Shown here one piece after another: positions 7,927 through 16,541 of a stretch of 64,000 nucleotides of DNA. Below the pieces are notes generated by a model that was given only the letters and a program-made list of their open reading frames with translations, had not been told where the DNA came from and searched no databases. The stretch covers positions 62,001 through 126,000 of the forward strand of contig NZ_BHVV01000006.1 in the NCBI RefSeq assembly GCF_003865015.1, written 5' to 3'. The translations under genes were made by a program, and so were the position numbers. Numbering within the stretch: position 1 is the stretch's first letter; each line of letters opens with the position of its first letter. The DNA is from Sulfurisoma sediminicola. Its GTDB lineage: Bacteria > Pseudomonadota > Gammaproteobacteria > Burkholderiales > Rhodocyclaceae.

Positions 7927-8961
7927 TCATCCGAGCTTCCGCGCGAGCTTCTCGGCCTGCAGATGCGTATAGCGCTTGAGCATTTGCAAGGTCTTGTGGC
8001 CGCTGACCGCAGCCATTTCCAACACGGAAAAATCCCCTCGTTCCGCCAAGCGGGACAATGCCTCATGCCTCAGATCGTGCCAGGTGAAGTCGGATATCTT
8101 GGCGCGTTCCAAAGCGCGCCGGTAAGAGCTCCAGAGCGTCGGGGCGGCAATCGGTATGACGCGGCCACCGATCGCGCGCGGCAGCGCCTCCAAGGTCGCC
8201 ATCGCGGTACTCGACAACGGCACGGCGCGCGGTTCCTGGTTCTTGATCTTGTCTGGATCGAGCAGCATGGCGAGGCGGCGTTGCTTGTCGATATGTTGCC
8301 ACTCCAACTGCAGCAGTTCGCCCCGCCGCATCGCCGTCTCGACAGCGAGCGCCAGGGCAGGGGCCAGCCAAGGATTTCCGCTGGCCTTGCACTCGGCTTC
8401 GAGGCGAGCCCATTCATCGGCGGTCAAGCGGCGGTTGCGAGACCGCGATCCCTTGGGTATGCGGATCTGCCGTACCGGGTTCCCGGCCGGAAGCGGTATG
8501 CCGAACTCTTTTTGCCCGACATCCAGCACCTTCGACAGCAGATCGAGCTCGCCCTTGACCGTTGCTGACGAGATGCGCGGCGCGGATTTGGCGTCCTTAT
8601 AGGCTTTGCATGGGTCGCGGAGCCGATCATCTCGATACTTTGCGAGCACCTGCGGGGTGATGGCCACCAGGGAATAATCGCCCAGGCGAGCACGCAAGGC
8701 GGTGAGCTTGCTTTGCCAGCCGCCAGCTCGATAATGATACGGAGCGAAGTCTTTTTCGAAGGCCGTGGCCAAGTCCTTGAACGTGGTGCCTTCGGCCCGC
8801 GCGGCAGAGATAAAACCGCCTCGATCCATTTCGGATTCGATTTTCCGAGCCCATGTGCGGGCGTCCAGCTGCAAGGGAAAGGTGCGGGACTGCGATGGAT
8901 GGCCCTTGCGACGGATGACGGCCTGCCAGCGGCCGGTTTTGAGTTGAGTGATCGTTGCCAT
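7927..8961 (-). CDS. tyrosine site-specific recombinase (phage-type integrase)
   Basis: This 344-residue integrase inserts and excises the island. An N-terminal SAM-like/Arm domain (MATITQLKTGRWQAVIRRKG) is followed by a core-binding region and the catalytic domain. The tetrad is visible: R212 in TAMRRGE, H295 and R298 in HDLRH, H322 in SGHKT and nucleophile Y331 in KRYTHL. I start it at ATG 8961 because GGGAGA lies just upstream; the longer frame from 9000 has no ribosome site. It lies beside a truncated tRNA-Ser gene, the usual target of this family. It is not an integron integrase: the IntI-specific extra helix region is not apparent, and the nearest cassette array is over 20 kb away. Confidence 0.95.
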   Translation of the reverse strand: MATITQLKTGRWQAVIRRKGHPSQSRTFPLQLDARTWARKIESEMDRGGFISAARAEGTTFKDLATAFEKDFAPYHYRAGGWQSKLTALRARLGDYSLVAITPQVLAKYRDDRLRDPCKAYKDAKSAPRISSATVKGELDLLSKVLDVGQKEFGIPLPAGNPVRQIRIPKGSRSRNRRLTADEWARLEAECKASGNPWLAPALALAVETAMRRGELLQLEWQHIDKQRRLAMLLDPDKIKNQEPRAVPLSSTAMATLEALPRAIGGRVIPIAAPTLWSSYRRALERAKISDFTWHDLRHEALSRLAERGDFSVLEMAAVSGHKTLQMLKRYTHLQAEKLARKLG

Positions 8962-9077
8962 TGAACTTCTCCCGAGAGGTGCACTGTCGTGAAAATGCAA
9001 CCGTAGGGGTTTTCAATTAACCGCGTATGGCTGAAAACCCGCATGGTTGGCGCGTTTCTCGGGCAAAATTGCACGGG

Positions 9078-9138
9078 CTGCTAAGGGCGCATCTGGGCAA
9101 AACCTGGATCGAGGGTTCGAATCCCTCCTTCTCCGCCA
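9078..9138 (+). tRNA. 3' fragment of tRNA-Ser(GCT), attachment-site remnant
   Basis: The sequence from the anticodon loop CTGCTAA (9078-9084) to CCA (9136-9138) matches the 3' half of a serine tRNA. It has the variable arm, a T-arm GAGGG-TTCGAAT-CCCTC (9111-9127), the acceptor strand CTTCTCC (9128-9134), discriminator G and an encoded CCA. The matching 5' half (acceptor GGAGAAG and D-arm) is missing upstream, so this is not a working tRNA. This is what remains after a tyrosine recombinase inserts an element into the anticodon region and restores the whole tRNA at its other end, which lies left of the window. Confidence 0.82.
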
Positions 9139-9220
9139 GCTATTCCAGCCCAGATCGCGCCGGCGCAATGTCGGCAGCAGCGCCAGTTTCGCTGCGCATT
9201 TCCGATGCTTTGAGGTGATC

Positions 9221-10189
9221 GTGCATACCGACAACCTGTCCGACTGGATGCACGACCACGTCTTCGACGCCGGCAGCCATGCGGCCGAACGCGGCACGCG
9301 TATGGTGATGTGGATCACCGCGGCGATGATGGTTGTCGAGATCGTCGCCGGCTGGTGGTTCAATTCGATGGCGCTGCTGGCCGACGGCTGGCACATGAGT
9401 TCGCATGCACTGGCCATCGGGCTCAGCGCCTTCGCCTACGCGGCGGCGCGGAAATACGCCCGCGACCCGCGCTTCGCCTTCGGCACCTGGAAGATCGAGA
9501 TTCTTGGCGGCTTCGCCAGCGCCATCTTCCTGCTCGGCGTGGCGGTGCTGATGATCGTCGGTTCGGTCGAGCGCATCCTCGCGCCGGCGCCGATCCATTA
9601 TTTCGAGGCGATCGTCGTCGCCTGCCTCGGCCTGGTCGTCAATGTTGTCTGCGCGCTGATCCTCGGCCGGGCGCATGACCATCATCACCATGGCGACGAA
9701 CACGGCCACCATCATGACCATCACGACGACCTCAACCTGCGCTCGGCCTATCTTCACGTCATCGCCGACGCGGCGACCTCGGTGCTGGCGATCGTTGCCC
9801 TGGCCGGCGGCTGGATCTACGGCTGGAGCTGGCTCGATCCGCTGATGGGCATCGTCGGCGCGATCCTCGTCGCCAACTGGGCGCGGGGCCTGCTGGCCGA
9901 GACCGGCAAGGTACTGCTCGATCGCGAGATGGACCATCCGGTGGTCGCGGAAATCCGCGAGGTCGTGGAAACGGGTCCGGAAGCCGGGGGCACGCGCATC
10001 ACCGACCTGCATGTCTGGCGCGTCGGCAAGGGCGCCTATTCCTGCGCCCTCAGCGTGCTCACCCACGACCCCGCGCTGACGCCGGCACGCATCCGCGAGC
10101 TGCTCGCCGTGCATGAGGAGATCGTGCACACCACCATCGAGATACAGCTCTGCCCCGAAGCGGCGATCGGCGGGGCGAATCCCGCGTGA
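9221..10189 (+). CDS. cation diffusion facilitator family transporter (DmeF-like)
   Basis: This 322-residue inner-membrane CDF transporter exports divalent metals (Zn, Co, Ni type) in exchange for protons. About six transmembrane segments are visible, with the metal-site pattern HMSSHALA near the second helix and a histidine-rich loop (about residues 150-175, HDHHHHGDEHGHHHDHHDD) typical of cytoplasmic metal-collecting loops. A second metal-site helix follows (SAYLHVIADAATS). The frame is open far upstream through the tRNA remnant, but the family begins near HTDNLSDWMHDH. GTG 9221 with GAGG five bases upstream gives that start. It is the first host gene after the island boundary. Confidence 0.92.
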   Translation: MHTDNLSDWMHDHVFDAGSHAAERGTRMVMWITAAMMVVEIVAGWWFNSMALLADGWHMSSHALAIGLSAFAYAAARKYARDPRFAFGTWKIEILGGFASAIFLLGVAVLMIVGSVERILAPAPIHYFEAIVVACLGLVVNVVCALILGRAHDHHHHGDEHGHHHDHHDDLNLRSAYLHVIADAATSVLAIVALAGGWIYGWSWLDPLMGIVGAILVANWARGLLAETGKVLLDREMDHPVVAEIREVVETGPEAGGTRITDLHVWRVGKGAYSCALSVLTHDPALTPARIRELLAVHEEIVHTTIEIQLCPEAAIGGANPA

Positions 10190-10923
10190 CGCCGTCCCGC
10201 TTCGCACCCCTTGGCGCCCTGATGCTGCTCGCCGCCTGTGCGCCGATGGCGCCGCAGGGGCCCACCGTGCCGGTCAGCTGGCAGCCCTCACCGAATTTCG
10301 ACGAACGGCGGCCGAACTTCGTCATCCTGCACCAGACCACCAACGACGATGCCGAGCGCGCGCTGCGCACGCTGACCGACCCGCTGAAGAAGGTCAGCGC
10401 CCATTATCTCGTCGGCCGCGACGGCGCCATCGCGCAGCTGGTCGACGAACGCGCCCGTGCCTGGCACGCCGGCGAATCGTGGTGGGGCGGGATGAGCGAC
10501 CTCAACTCCGCCTCCATCGGCATCGAACTCGACAACAACGGCGAGGAGCACTTCGCCTCGGCGCAGATCGCGGCGCTGCTGTCCCTGCTCGCGGATATCA
10601 AGGCGCGCTATCGGATCCCCGACGCCAACTTCCTCGGCCACGGAGATGTCGCGCCGCGCCGCAAGGTCGATCCGAGCCGGCACTTCCCGTGGCGGCACCT
10701 GGCCGAAAATGGCTTCGGCATCTGGTGTGACGCCCCGCCGCCCGCCCCGCCGGGGTTTGATGCGAGTCTCGCATTGCAGACGCTGGGCTACAGCCCGGCC
10801 GATGGCGACGCGGCGGCGCGGGCCTTCCGCCGCCACTGGGCCGGGGACGAAGCGACGGCCGAACTCACCGACGCGGACAAGGCCATGCTGTACTGTCTGG
10901 TCAAGCGGAAGGCGGGCGGCTGA
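10186..10923 (+). CDS. N-acetylmuramoyl-L-alanine amidase, lipoprotein (AmiD-like)
   Basis: This 245-residue cell-wall amidase of the Amidase_2 family has an N-terminal lipoprotein signal (LMLLAAC, lipobox Cys at residue 18). The catalytic domain carries zinc-ligand histidines in FVILHQTTN and FLGHGDVAPRRKVDP, plus SIGIELDNNG. A C-terminal region (about 180-245) resembles a peptidoglycan-binding helical domain. It cleaves the amide between MurNAc and L-Ala in peptidoglycan or recycled anhydro-muropeptides at the outer membrane. GTG 10186 overlaps the stop of the transporter gene (GTGA), so the two are cotranslated. Confidence in the family is high. Confidence 0.92.
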   Translation: MTPSRFAPLGALMLLAACAPMAPQGPTVPVSWQPSPNFDERRPNFVILHQTTNDDAERALRTLTDPLKKVSAHYLVGRDGAIAQLVDERARAWHAGESWWGGMSDLNSASIGIELDNNGEEHFASAQIAALLSLLADIKARYRIPDANFLGHGDVAPRRKVDPSRHFPWRHLAENGFGIWCDAPPPAPPGFDASLALQTLGYSPADGDAAARAFRRHWAGDEATAELTDADKAMLYCLVKRKAGG

Positions 10924-10977
10924 AGATCGGCGGAATCCGCAATCTGCCACGGGATTCTTGCGGTCGAACAGGTGCCG

Positions 10978-12396
10978 TCATTCATCGATTTCGAACGGCG
11001 ACACTCGCGAGACATTGGCCATCTCTGACGGAACGACCCACCGGTCGAATTCCTCCGCAGTGGTGTAGCCGAGCGCAAGCGCCGCCTGCTTCAGAGTCGA
11101 GTTCTCGCGGTCGGCCCTCCGTGCAATTTCCGCCGCCTTGTCGTATCCGATGTGAGGGACGAGCGCCGTCACCAGCATCAGTGACCGATCCATGTGTTCG
11201 GCAAGCCGCTCACGGTTGGCCGCGATGCCGCGTATGCAGTACGCCTCGAAGCAGGTCATGCCATCGGCAAGCAGACGAACGCTTTGCAGAAAGTTGTGGG
11301 CGACGAGCGGCTTGTAGACATTGAGTTCGAAGTTCCCCGAGGCGCCGCCGATGCCAATGGCGACGTCATTGGCCAGCACCTGGCAGCACGCCATGGTCAG
11401 CGCTTCGCACTGGGTCGGATTGACCTTGCCCGGCATCATCGAACTGCCCGGCTCGTTTTCCGGGATGGCGATTTCGCCCAGGCCGGATCGCGGACCGGAG
11501 GCAAGCCAGCGTATGTCGTTGGCAATCTTCATCAGGGCAACGGCCAATACCTTCAGGCCACCGTGGGCGGCCACCATGCCGTCATGGCTGGCCAGGGCAG
11601 CGAACTTGTTGGCGGCGCCATGAAACGGCAGGCCGCTGTAGCGGGCGATCTCGTCGGCTGCGCGGGCGCCGAACTGCGGATGGGTGTTCAGTCCCGTACC
11701 CACCGCCGTACCTCCGATCGCCAGCGGATGGAGCGAAGGCAGGCTGGCGTCGATGACCGACCGGGCATGGTCGAGTTGTGCGACATAGCCGGAAAACTCC
11801 TGCCCCAGTGTCATGGGGGTGGCATCCTGCAAATGGGTGCGGCCGATTTTCAGGATATCCGCAAAGGCGTCGGCCTTCTCCTGCAAGGTCGCACGCAGGC
11901 GATCCAGGGCCGGCAGCACGGTTCGGACGATGCCGGAGGCGGCCGCCAGATGCATGGCCGTCGGAAAGACATCGTTCGACGATTGACCGAGATTCACGTC
12001 GTCGTTGGGATGAACGAGCCGACCCTCGCCCACGTCGCCCCCGAGTAGCTGGGATGCGCGATTGGCGAGCACTTCGTTCATGTTCATGTGCGTCTGGGTG
12101 CCCGAACCCGTCTGCCAGACGGAAAGGGGAAACTCGTCGGCATGGCGGCCGGCTATCACTTCCTCGGCTGCGGCCTCGATGGCGGTTGCCTTGTCGGGCG
12201 ACAACAAACCAAGGCTGCGATTGGCAAGGGCGCCGGCGCGTTTGACTACCGCCAGCGCCAGGATCAGCTCGGCCGGCATGCGTTCGCCGGAAATGGCGAA
12301 GTGGTCGAGTGAACGCTGCGTTTGCGCTCCCCAGAGCCGTTCCGCCGGAACCTCGATTGCGCCGAATGAATCCCTTTCCCTGCGCATTGCCCTCAT
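10978..12396 (-). CDS. fumC: class II fumarate hydratase
   Basis: This 472-residue cytoplasmic enzyme converts fumarate to L-malate in the citric acid cycle without an iron-sulfur cluster. Diagnostic segments are [14 protein letters not shown] (about 95-110), [24 protein letters not shown] and the family signature [11 protein letters not shown] (about 326-336). Length matches the family (about 460-470). ATG 12396 is used; ATG 12387 (MRRERDSFG) is also plausible because GAGG precedes it. Downstream of a hemerythrin-like and a DUF2789 gene on the same strand, it may be induced when the oxygen-labile fumarase is damaged. That regulatory reading is inferred. Confidence 0.97.
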   Translation of the reverse strand: MRAMRRERDSFGAIEVPAERLWGAQTQRSLDHFAISGERMPAELILALAVVKRAGALANRSLGLLSPDKATAIEAAAEEVIAGRHADEFPLSVWQTGSGTQTHMNMNEVLANRASQLLGGDVGEGRLVHPNDDVNLGQSSNDVFPTAMHLAAASGIVRTVLPALDRLRATLQEKADAFADILKIGRTHLQDATPMTLGQEFSGYVAQLDHARSVIDASLPSLHPLAIGGTAVGTGLNTHPQFGARAADEIARYSGLPFHGAANKFAALASHDGMVAAHGGLKVLAVALMKIANDIRWLASGPRSGLGEIAIPENEPGSSMMPGKVNPTQCEALTMACCQVLANDVAIGIGGASGNFELNVYKPLVAHNFLQSVRLLADGMTCFEAYCIRGIAANRERLAEHMDRSLMLVTALVPHIGYDKAAEIARRADRENSTLKQAALALGYTTAEEFDRWVVPSEMANVSRVSPFEIDE

Positions 12397-12411
12397 GGCC
12401 GAATCCTCGTG

Positions 12412-12654
12412 CTACCTGGCCCGCCCGCGCAACTCTCCGTTCAACGCATCGATCACTTCCGCCCAGTCGGCATCGCCGAGCAAGCCCTCCCGCAGAAATG
12501 CCGCCTGTCCCGCGGTCCAGAACGGCGCCTCGTACAACAGCATGGCCGGGGGCAGCGGGCTGTGGGATGCGATGAAGCGGTCAATGGCGCCGGGCTCGGA
12601 TGGCAGGCCGAGCTGGGCGAACAACTGGCTCATGGGGTGGACTGGCGCTTCCAT
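12412..12654 (-). CDS. DUF2789 family protein
   Basis: This 80-residue protein fits the DUF2789 pattern: MSQLFAQLGLPS near the start, IDRFIASHSPL, then FWTAGQAAFLREGLLGDADWAEVIDALN. The family is small, soluble, helical and of unknown function, and is widespread in beta- and gammaproteobacteria. It lies 15 bases before fumC and 46 bases after the hemerythrin-like gene, all on one strand, so the three probably form an operon. Confidence 0.85.
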   Translation of the reverse strand: MEAPVHPMSQLFAQLGLPSEPGAIDRFIASHSPLPPAMLLYEAPFWTAGQAAFLREGLLGDADWAEVIDALNGELRGRAR

Positions 12655-12700
12655 GTCCTATTTCGTTGTCGCCGCGGACGAACACGCCCGGCCGAAAGGA

Positions 12701-13114
12701 TTACGCGTGGATGAGAAGGCGCTCGTTCTGGTGCTCCTGTTCGTGCTCGAGCCAGGCCTCCTCTGCGGCCAGGTGGGCAAGCAGGGCATCGACGAAAAGG
12801 GCGGCTGCAGCGCCCGGGTCCGGGAGGTGGGAATTCCCGGAGGTAAATTCGAGACAGCGTCGGCGTGCCCGAGCGGCGGTGGACGTGACTGTTTTCGGTG
12901 GGCGGGTGAGGAAGGGGTGCGCGAAGAGCCGAGCCTCGGCGCTCTCATGCGCGGTCACGGCGTCCGCCAGGGACATGACATTGTCGGCGGAGAAGCCGGG
13001 CCGATCGGCCGCGGCAACGGCCAAGTGTCGAAGTATGGCGTGGTCGGAGAGAACGGCAGTCAAGATGCCGGTGAACGGCGAGCGACCATCGGGGGAAGGG
13101 GCGGTAGCGGTCAT
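12701..13114 (-). CDS. hemerythrin-like histidine-rich helical protein (tentative)
   Basis: This 137-residue predicted all-helical protein has His and Glu placed as in hemerythrin-like proteins: DHAILRHLAV, then TAHESAEARLFAHPF, then LLAHLAAEEAWLEHEQEHQNE. Hemerythrin-like proteins bind di-iron and sense or carry O2 or NO. The family call is tentative because spacing differs from the canonical H-HxxxE-HxxxH-HxxxxD pattern. I start at ATG 13114 (MTATAPSP) because GGAGATC precedes it; the frame is open to 13156. It is the first gene of the likely operon with DUF2789 and fumC, behind a palindrome at 13173-13186. Confidence 0.6.
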   Translation of the reverse strand: MTATAPSPDGRSPFTGILTAVLSDHAILRHLAVAAADRPGFSADNVMSLADAVTAHESAEARLFAHPFLTRPPKTVTSTAARARRRCLEFTSGNSHLPDPGAAAALFVDALLAHLAAEEAWLEHEQEHQNERLLIHA

Positions 13115-13172
13115 GACGATCTCCTTGATAAGGCGAAGCAGACAGCACGAACACAATGCAATAGTTTATTAA

Positions 13173-13186
13173 AATAGTCAACTATT
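13173..13186 (-). promoter_or_regulatory. operator-like inverted repeat upstream of the hemerythrin-DUF2789-fumC operon
   Basis: AATAGT-CA-ACTATT is a perfect 6+2+6 palindrome in an AT-rich patch that stands out from the GC-rich surroundings. On the minus strand it contains TTGACT, which could be a -35 box, so a repressor bound here would block the promoter. MarR/Rrf2-like factors use sites of this shape; the regulator is unknown. Confidence 0.5.
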
Positions 13187-13225
13187 ATCGATTTCCTGCG
13201 ACCATGTCGACCTGCTCTCCGGGTT

Positions 13226-14125
13226 CTAAAGGCCCCGTGCCCAGGCCGGGCGCAGCGGCGCGTTCTCCGGGTGGGCGAGGGCGGCGCGCACTTCGCCCAG
13301 CAGACGCTCCCTGTCGGCGCCGAGCGTGCCCTTGAGCACCAGCCAGTTCGAGGCGTGGTCGGAGCGGAAAACGGTGCGCCGCAGTTCGAGGCCCGACAGG
13401 AAACGCTCCATCTCGCCCAGCAGGCCGGGAATGGTCAGCGGGCTCCACTCGGGGAAGCCGGCGCGGAAGCGCTCTTCGCCGAGCGGAAAGCTGACGACGA
13501 GCGTGGCGAGGTATTCGGGCTGGGCCGCGCTGGCCAGCCGCGCCGAGTTGTCGGCATGCTGTTGCCACAGCGCTTCGCCGCCGAGTCCGTTGAGGATCAT
13601 GACCGAGCGCCGGATGCCGGCTTCGCCGAGCTTGTCCAGCGCATCGAGCGTCGTGGCATAGGTTTCTCCCTTGCCGACCTTCGCCAGCACTTCGTCGTCG
13701 CCCGATTCGGCGCCGACGTAGGCCAGCGCGAGGCCGGCATCCGCCAGTTCGCGCAGCTCGGCGACCGACTTCTTCTTCAGGTTGCGTGGCAGGCAGTAGC
13801 TGGAGATGCGATGCACGCCGGGCAGGTGCGCGCGTATGGCCTGCAGCACCTCGAGCAGGCGCCGCGTCGGCAGCACCAGCGCGTCACCGTCGGCGAGGAA
13901 GACGCGGCGCACCTCGGTGCCGAGCTGTTGCCCGCAGCGGCGGATGGCGTCGAGCGTCTCGGCCTCGTCGCGGGCGCGGAACCGCTTCTGCGGCGCCGTG
14001 TACATCTCGCAGAAGGTGCAGCGGTTCCACGAGCAGCCGTCGGTGACGGGCAGGATCAGCGAGTCCGCCTCCGACGGCGGGCGATAGACCGGATCGACGT
14101 AGCGGACCGGGAAGTCGCGGAACAT
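13226..14125 (-). CDS. radical SAM protein
   Basis: This 299-residue radical SAM enzyme carries the cluster motif CSWNRCTFC (C31, C36, C39), a CX4CX2C variant seen in one subgroup of this superfamily, and the downstream AdoMet-binding stretch VFLADGDALVLP. The body is a TIM-barrel type fold with GAESGDDEVLAKVGKG. Substrate and product are unknown. I start it at ATG 14125 (MFRDFPVRYVDP), 26 bases after the YeaD epimerase gene; the longer frame reads antisense nonsense into that gene. It is the last gene of a thioredoxin-yeaD-radical SAM operon. Confidence 0.88.
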   Translation of the reverse strand: MFRDFPVRYVDPVYRPPSEADSLILPVTDGCSWNRCTFCEMYTAPQKRFRARDEAETLDAIRRCGQQLGTEVRRVFLADGDALVLPTRRLLEVLQAIRAHLPGVHRISSYCLPRNLKKKSVAELRELADAGLALAYVGAESGDDEVLAKVGKGETYATTLDALDKLGEAGIRRSVMILNGLGGEALWQQHADNSARLASAAQPEYLATLVVSFPLGEERFRAGFPEWSPLTIPGLLGEMERFLSGLELRRTVFRSDHASNWLVLKGTLGADRERLLGEVRAALAHPENAPLRPAWARGL

Positions 14126-14151
14126 GGCCGCGCCGCCTGTCCCGGGCTCGC

Positions 14152-15057
14152 TCAGTACTTGACCGAGCGGTACTGCGCGACCATGCGATGGGTGGCGCCG
14201 GGGGCGAGCTGGATCACGTCCTCGACGGCGTTGGCGGTCTCGACGCAGACCATCGCGGTCCAGCCGTCGGTGCCGAAGTCGCCCATCTTGTCGGCCTTCT
14301 CGTTCCATGGGTTCCATACCACGGTCGAGCGGCTGCCGGTGCTGGTGATGACGATGCGGCGGCCGAGCACCGGGTCGTGGATCTCGCAGTGACCGTGCGT
14401 GCCGAGGTAGACGCGGTCGGTCTCCTGGGTGAAGCTCACCGCGCCGTGCTGTGCCTTGCGCGCGCTGCCGTCGACCTTGTCGATGAAGTCGCAGTTCGCG
14501 AGGCCCGTGATCGTGGTCTTGCGGATGTCGCCGATCTCGAAATAGGTGTGCAGCGCCTGGCCGAGTTCGAAGGGGGCGTTGCCGGTGTTGGTGGTGGCCA
14601 GCTCGAGCTCGAGCTCGGGGCCGACGGTGACGATGTTCCGCGCGGTGCAGGCATGCGGCCATTGCGCGCGGGTCGCCTCGGTCTGGATCAGCTCGAATTC
14701 GAGACGGACGCGATGGTCGGGCAGCACCCGGGCATCGGCCAACTGCCAGGGCACGGTGCGGGCGAAGCCGTGGCCGGGGAGCTTGGCATCCGTGGCATGG
14801 GCGCCGAACCAGGGCCAGCAGAGCGGCACGCCGCCGCGGATCGACTTGCCGGGGGCGAACTTGGCGAATTTCGACAGCCAGATCAGCGGCGGGTGGCCGG
14901 CCGGCTGGTAGGTCATGACATGGGCGCCCTGCAGCGCGACGCGAGCGGTGCCGAAGCGGGTGGTGACGTTGGCGACGGTGAAGCCCTCGGCGATGTCTTC
15001 GAAGCCAAGAAAGTCGGCGATGGCGAAACGGCTGTTGAGTTCGGTAGCGGTGCTCAT
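14152..15057 (-). CDS. D-hexose-6-phosphate mutarotase (YeaD-like aldose epimerase)
   Basis: This 301-residue beta-sandwich galactose mutarotase-like protein interconverts alpha and beta anomers of hexose-6-phosphates. Conserved pieces include GAHVMTYQP, GGVPLCWPWFGAH, HGFART, ALHTYFEIGD with the catalytic His, and VVWNPWNEKA. The start at ATG 15057 overlaps the TGA of the thioredoxin gene (ATGA). Length fits the YeaD group (about 290-300). It is cytoplasmic and has a role in sugar phosphate handling. Confidence 0.92.
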   Translation of the reverse strand: MSTATELNSRFAIADFLGFEDIAEGFTVANVTTRFGTARVALQGAHVMTYQPAGHPPLIWLSKFAKFAPGKSIRGGVPLCWPWFGAHATDAKLPGHGFARTVPWQLADARVLPDHRVRLEFELIQTEATRAQWPHACTARNIVTVGPELELELATTNTGNAPFELGQALHTYFEIGDIRKTTITGLANCDFIDKVDGSARKAQHGAVSFTQETDRVYLGTHGHCEIHDPVLGRRIVITSTGSRSTVVWNPWNEKADKMGDFGTDGWTAMVCVETANAVEDVIQLAPGATHRMVAQYRSVKY

Positions 15058-15410
15058 GGTTGCTTTCCTTGGGAATGTTTGGCGATGACGCCGTCGATGA
15101 ACTTGGTCAGGAAGCCCATCGTCTGCGAGCTGTGGAAACGGTCCACCTCGACGCCGTGGCTGTAGGCGATGACCGTCGGGAAGCCGCGCACCTTGTGGCG
15201 GCCGGCGATGCGCATGTTTTCGTCTGCATCGACGAGGGCGAGCAGGAACTTGCCAGCGTAGCCATTGACGGCCGTGTACAGCATCGGCGCCAGTACGCGG
15301 CAGGGCGCGCACCAGTCGGCGCTGATGTCGACCAGGATCGGGGTTTCGTGGGAGCGGGCGACGACCAGTTCGTCGAAGTCCGCTTCGGTGACGTCGAATG
15401 CTAGAGACAT
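15054..15410 (-). CDS. thioredoxin-family protein
   Basis: This 118-residue thioredoxin fold has active site WCAPC (about residues 33-37) and the cis-proline loop GFPTV. The catalytic pair is CAPC rather than the CGPC of classical thioredoxin, which changes redox potential somewhat; CAPC occurs in thioredoxin-like housekeeping proteins. It probably reduces protein disulfides in the cytoplasm, as no signal peptide is visible. Its stop overlaps the start of yeaD. Confidence 0.9.
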   Translation of the reverse strand: MSLAFDVTEADFDELVVARSHETPILVDISADWCAPCRVLAPMLYTAVNGYAGKFLLALVDADENMRIAGRHKVRGFPTVIAYSHGVEVDRFHSSQTMGFLTKFIDGVIAKHSQGKQP

Positions 15411-15491
15411 TGTCGGCAACAGGGTCGGCGGGTGGCGAAAGCCCGGTAGTATAGGGGCTCCCAACCCCTTAAAAAATACGGAGAGAAAAAC

Positions 15492-15737
15492 ATGGCAGAC
15501 AAGAATCCGGCCATCCCGCAGAAGGCGCCCTACGGCGTCAATGTCGAAGCCGGCAAGTCCTACTGGTGGTGCTCCTGCGGCCGCTCGAAGTCGCAACCCT
15601 TCTGCGACGGCTCGCATACCGGCACGGGCTTCGAGCCGGTAGAGTACAAGGCGACCACCACCGGTCAAGTCTGGTTCTGCGGCTGCAAGCACAGCCAGGG
15701 GGGCGTGCTCTGCGACGGTAGCCACAATAGTTTGTAA
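15492..15737 (+). CDS. CDGSH iron-sulfur protein with two zinc-finger-CDGSH motifs
   Basis: This 81-residue protein has two tandem motifs, [16 protein letters not shown] (27-42) and [16 protein letters not shown] (63-78). Each offers three Cys and one His to a redox-active, pH-labile [2Fe-2S] cluster. The double-motif form is the common bacterial/MiNT-like type. A ribosome site, GGAGAG, precedes the ATG. It is probably a cytoplasmic electron or cluster carrier; its partner is unknown. Confidence 0.95.
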   Translation: MADKNPAIPQKAPYGVNVEAGKSYWWCSCGRSKSQPFCDGSHTGTGFEPVEYKATTTGQVWFCGCKHSQGGVLCDGSHNSL

Positions 15738-15776
15738 CCCACCCCCCGGCCCCCGCCCTTGGGCGGGGGAGCCTTA
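15738..15776. repeat. GC-rich hairpin element (dispersed copy 1)
   Basis: After the CDGSH gene lies a run with CCCCCGCCC-TTG-GGGCGGGGG that folds into a strong hairpin. A similar element with CCCTGCCCTCAGGGCGGGGG occurs at 52515-52556, also between genes. It is probably a dispersed extragenic repeat; in this copy it may also act as a terminator. Confidence 0.55.
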
Positions 15777-15908
15777 TTGCTCGCTTCGCTCGAAAACAAA
15801 GGGGAACTCCGTAGGCATCGTTGGAGCGGGTTGCCGCTTCGCGGCGTGCCGCGTTTCCTTGGGGCGCCCCGGCGGAAACGCTCCATGGACCGTGCGGTCA
15901 GCGATCTG

Positions 15909-16535
15909 CTATCCGATCGCCCGCAGGAACTCGTTGCGCAGCTGGTCGGACTCCGCGAAGGCGCCGGTGAAGGCCTGGGTGACGACGCGCTCGTCGCCGC
16001 GGCGGTCTTCACCGAGCAGCAGGCAGAGTTGTTCCGCCTCGACCACGCAGGCACCGCCGCGCGCCTTACCGTGCTGCATCAACGCTTCGGCGATGTCGCG
16101 GGTCATCCACTCCTGATAGGTGAAGCGGTGGCCGATGGCGTCGACCAGGCGCGCGATGCGGCCGAAGCCGTGCAGGCGCCCGCCGGGCAGGTAGCCGACG
16201 TGGGCGACGCCGCGGAAGGGCACCAGGTGGTGGGGGCAGACGCCATGGACGGCGATGCCGCGTATCACCACCATGTCGGAGCGATGGTCGGCGAAGCCCT
16301 CGCCGAGCGCTTCCGCCGGGTCGATGTCGTAGCCGCCGAGCAGGCGCTTCTGCCAGAGCTCGCGCACGCGCTGAGCAGTGCGGCCCATGTGCGCGGCATC
16401 GGGCGCGATGCCGCAGGCGGAGAGCAGGTCGGCCACGGCGCGCTCGAAGGCTGCGGGGTCGAACGGGTCCCGGCGGGGAATGCCGATGCCGCCGGCAGCG
16501 CCGGGGACCGGGCAATGATCGTCACAGGTGGGCAT
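15909..16535 (-). CDS. folE: GTP cyclohydrolase I
   Basis: This 208-residue cytoplasmic enzyme converts GTP to 7,8-dihydroneopterin triphosphate, the first step of tetrahydrofolate (and queuosine precursor) synthesis. The zinc site is visible as C100, H102 and H103 in GVCPHHLVPF with the distal Cys in VEAEQLC; LHGFGRIARLVD and TYQEWMTRDIAEAL match the family. The N-terminus is slightly unusual (MPTCDDHCPVPG). A hypothetical gene ends six bases upstream, so they share a transcript. Sequence is more divergent than E. coli FolE but core residues are kept. Confidence 0.93.
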   Translation of the reverse strand: MPTCDDHCPVPGAAGGIGIPRRDPFDPAAFERAVADLLSACGIAPDAAHMGRTAQRVRELWQKRLLGGYDIDPAEALGEGFADHRSDMVVIRGIAVHGVCPHHLVPFRGVAHVGYLPGGRLHGFGRIARLVDAIGHRFTYQEWMTRDIAEALMQHGKARGGACVVEAEQLCLLLGEDRRGDERVVTQAFTGAFAESDQLRNEFLRAIG

Positions 16536-16541
16536 GTCGTG

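Noticed and set aside
7927-8961. Integron integrase for the cassette array
   Set aside because: It lacks the apparent IntI-specific insertion, lies next to a tRNA attachment site, and is 23 kb from the array.
9047-9220. N-terminal extension of the cation efflux protein through the tRNA remnant
   Set aside because: The extension has no family similarity and crosses tRNA sequence; GTG 9221 has a ribosome site and the family N-terminus.
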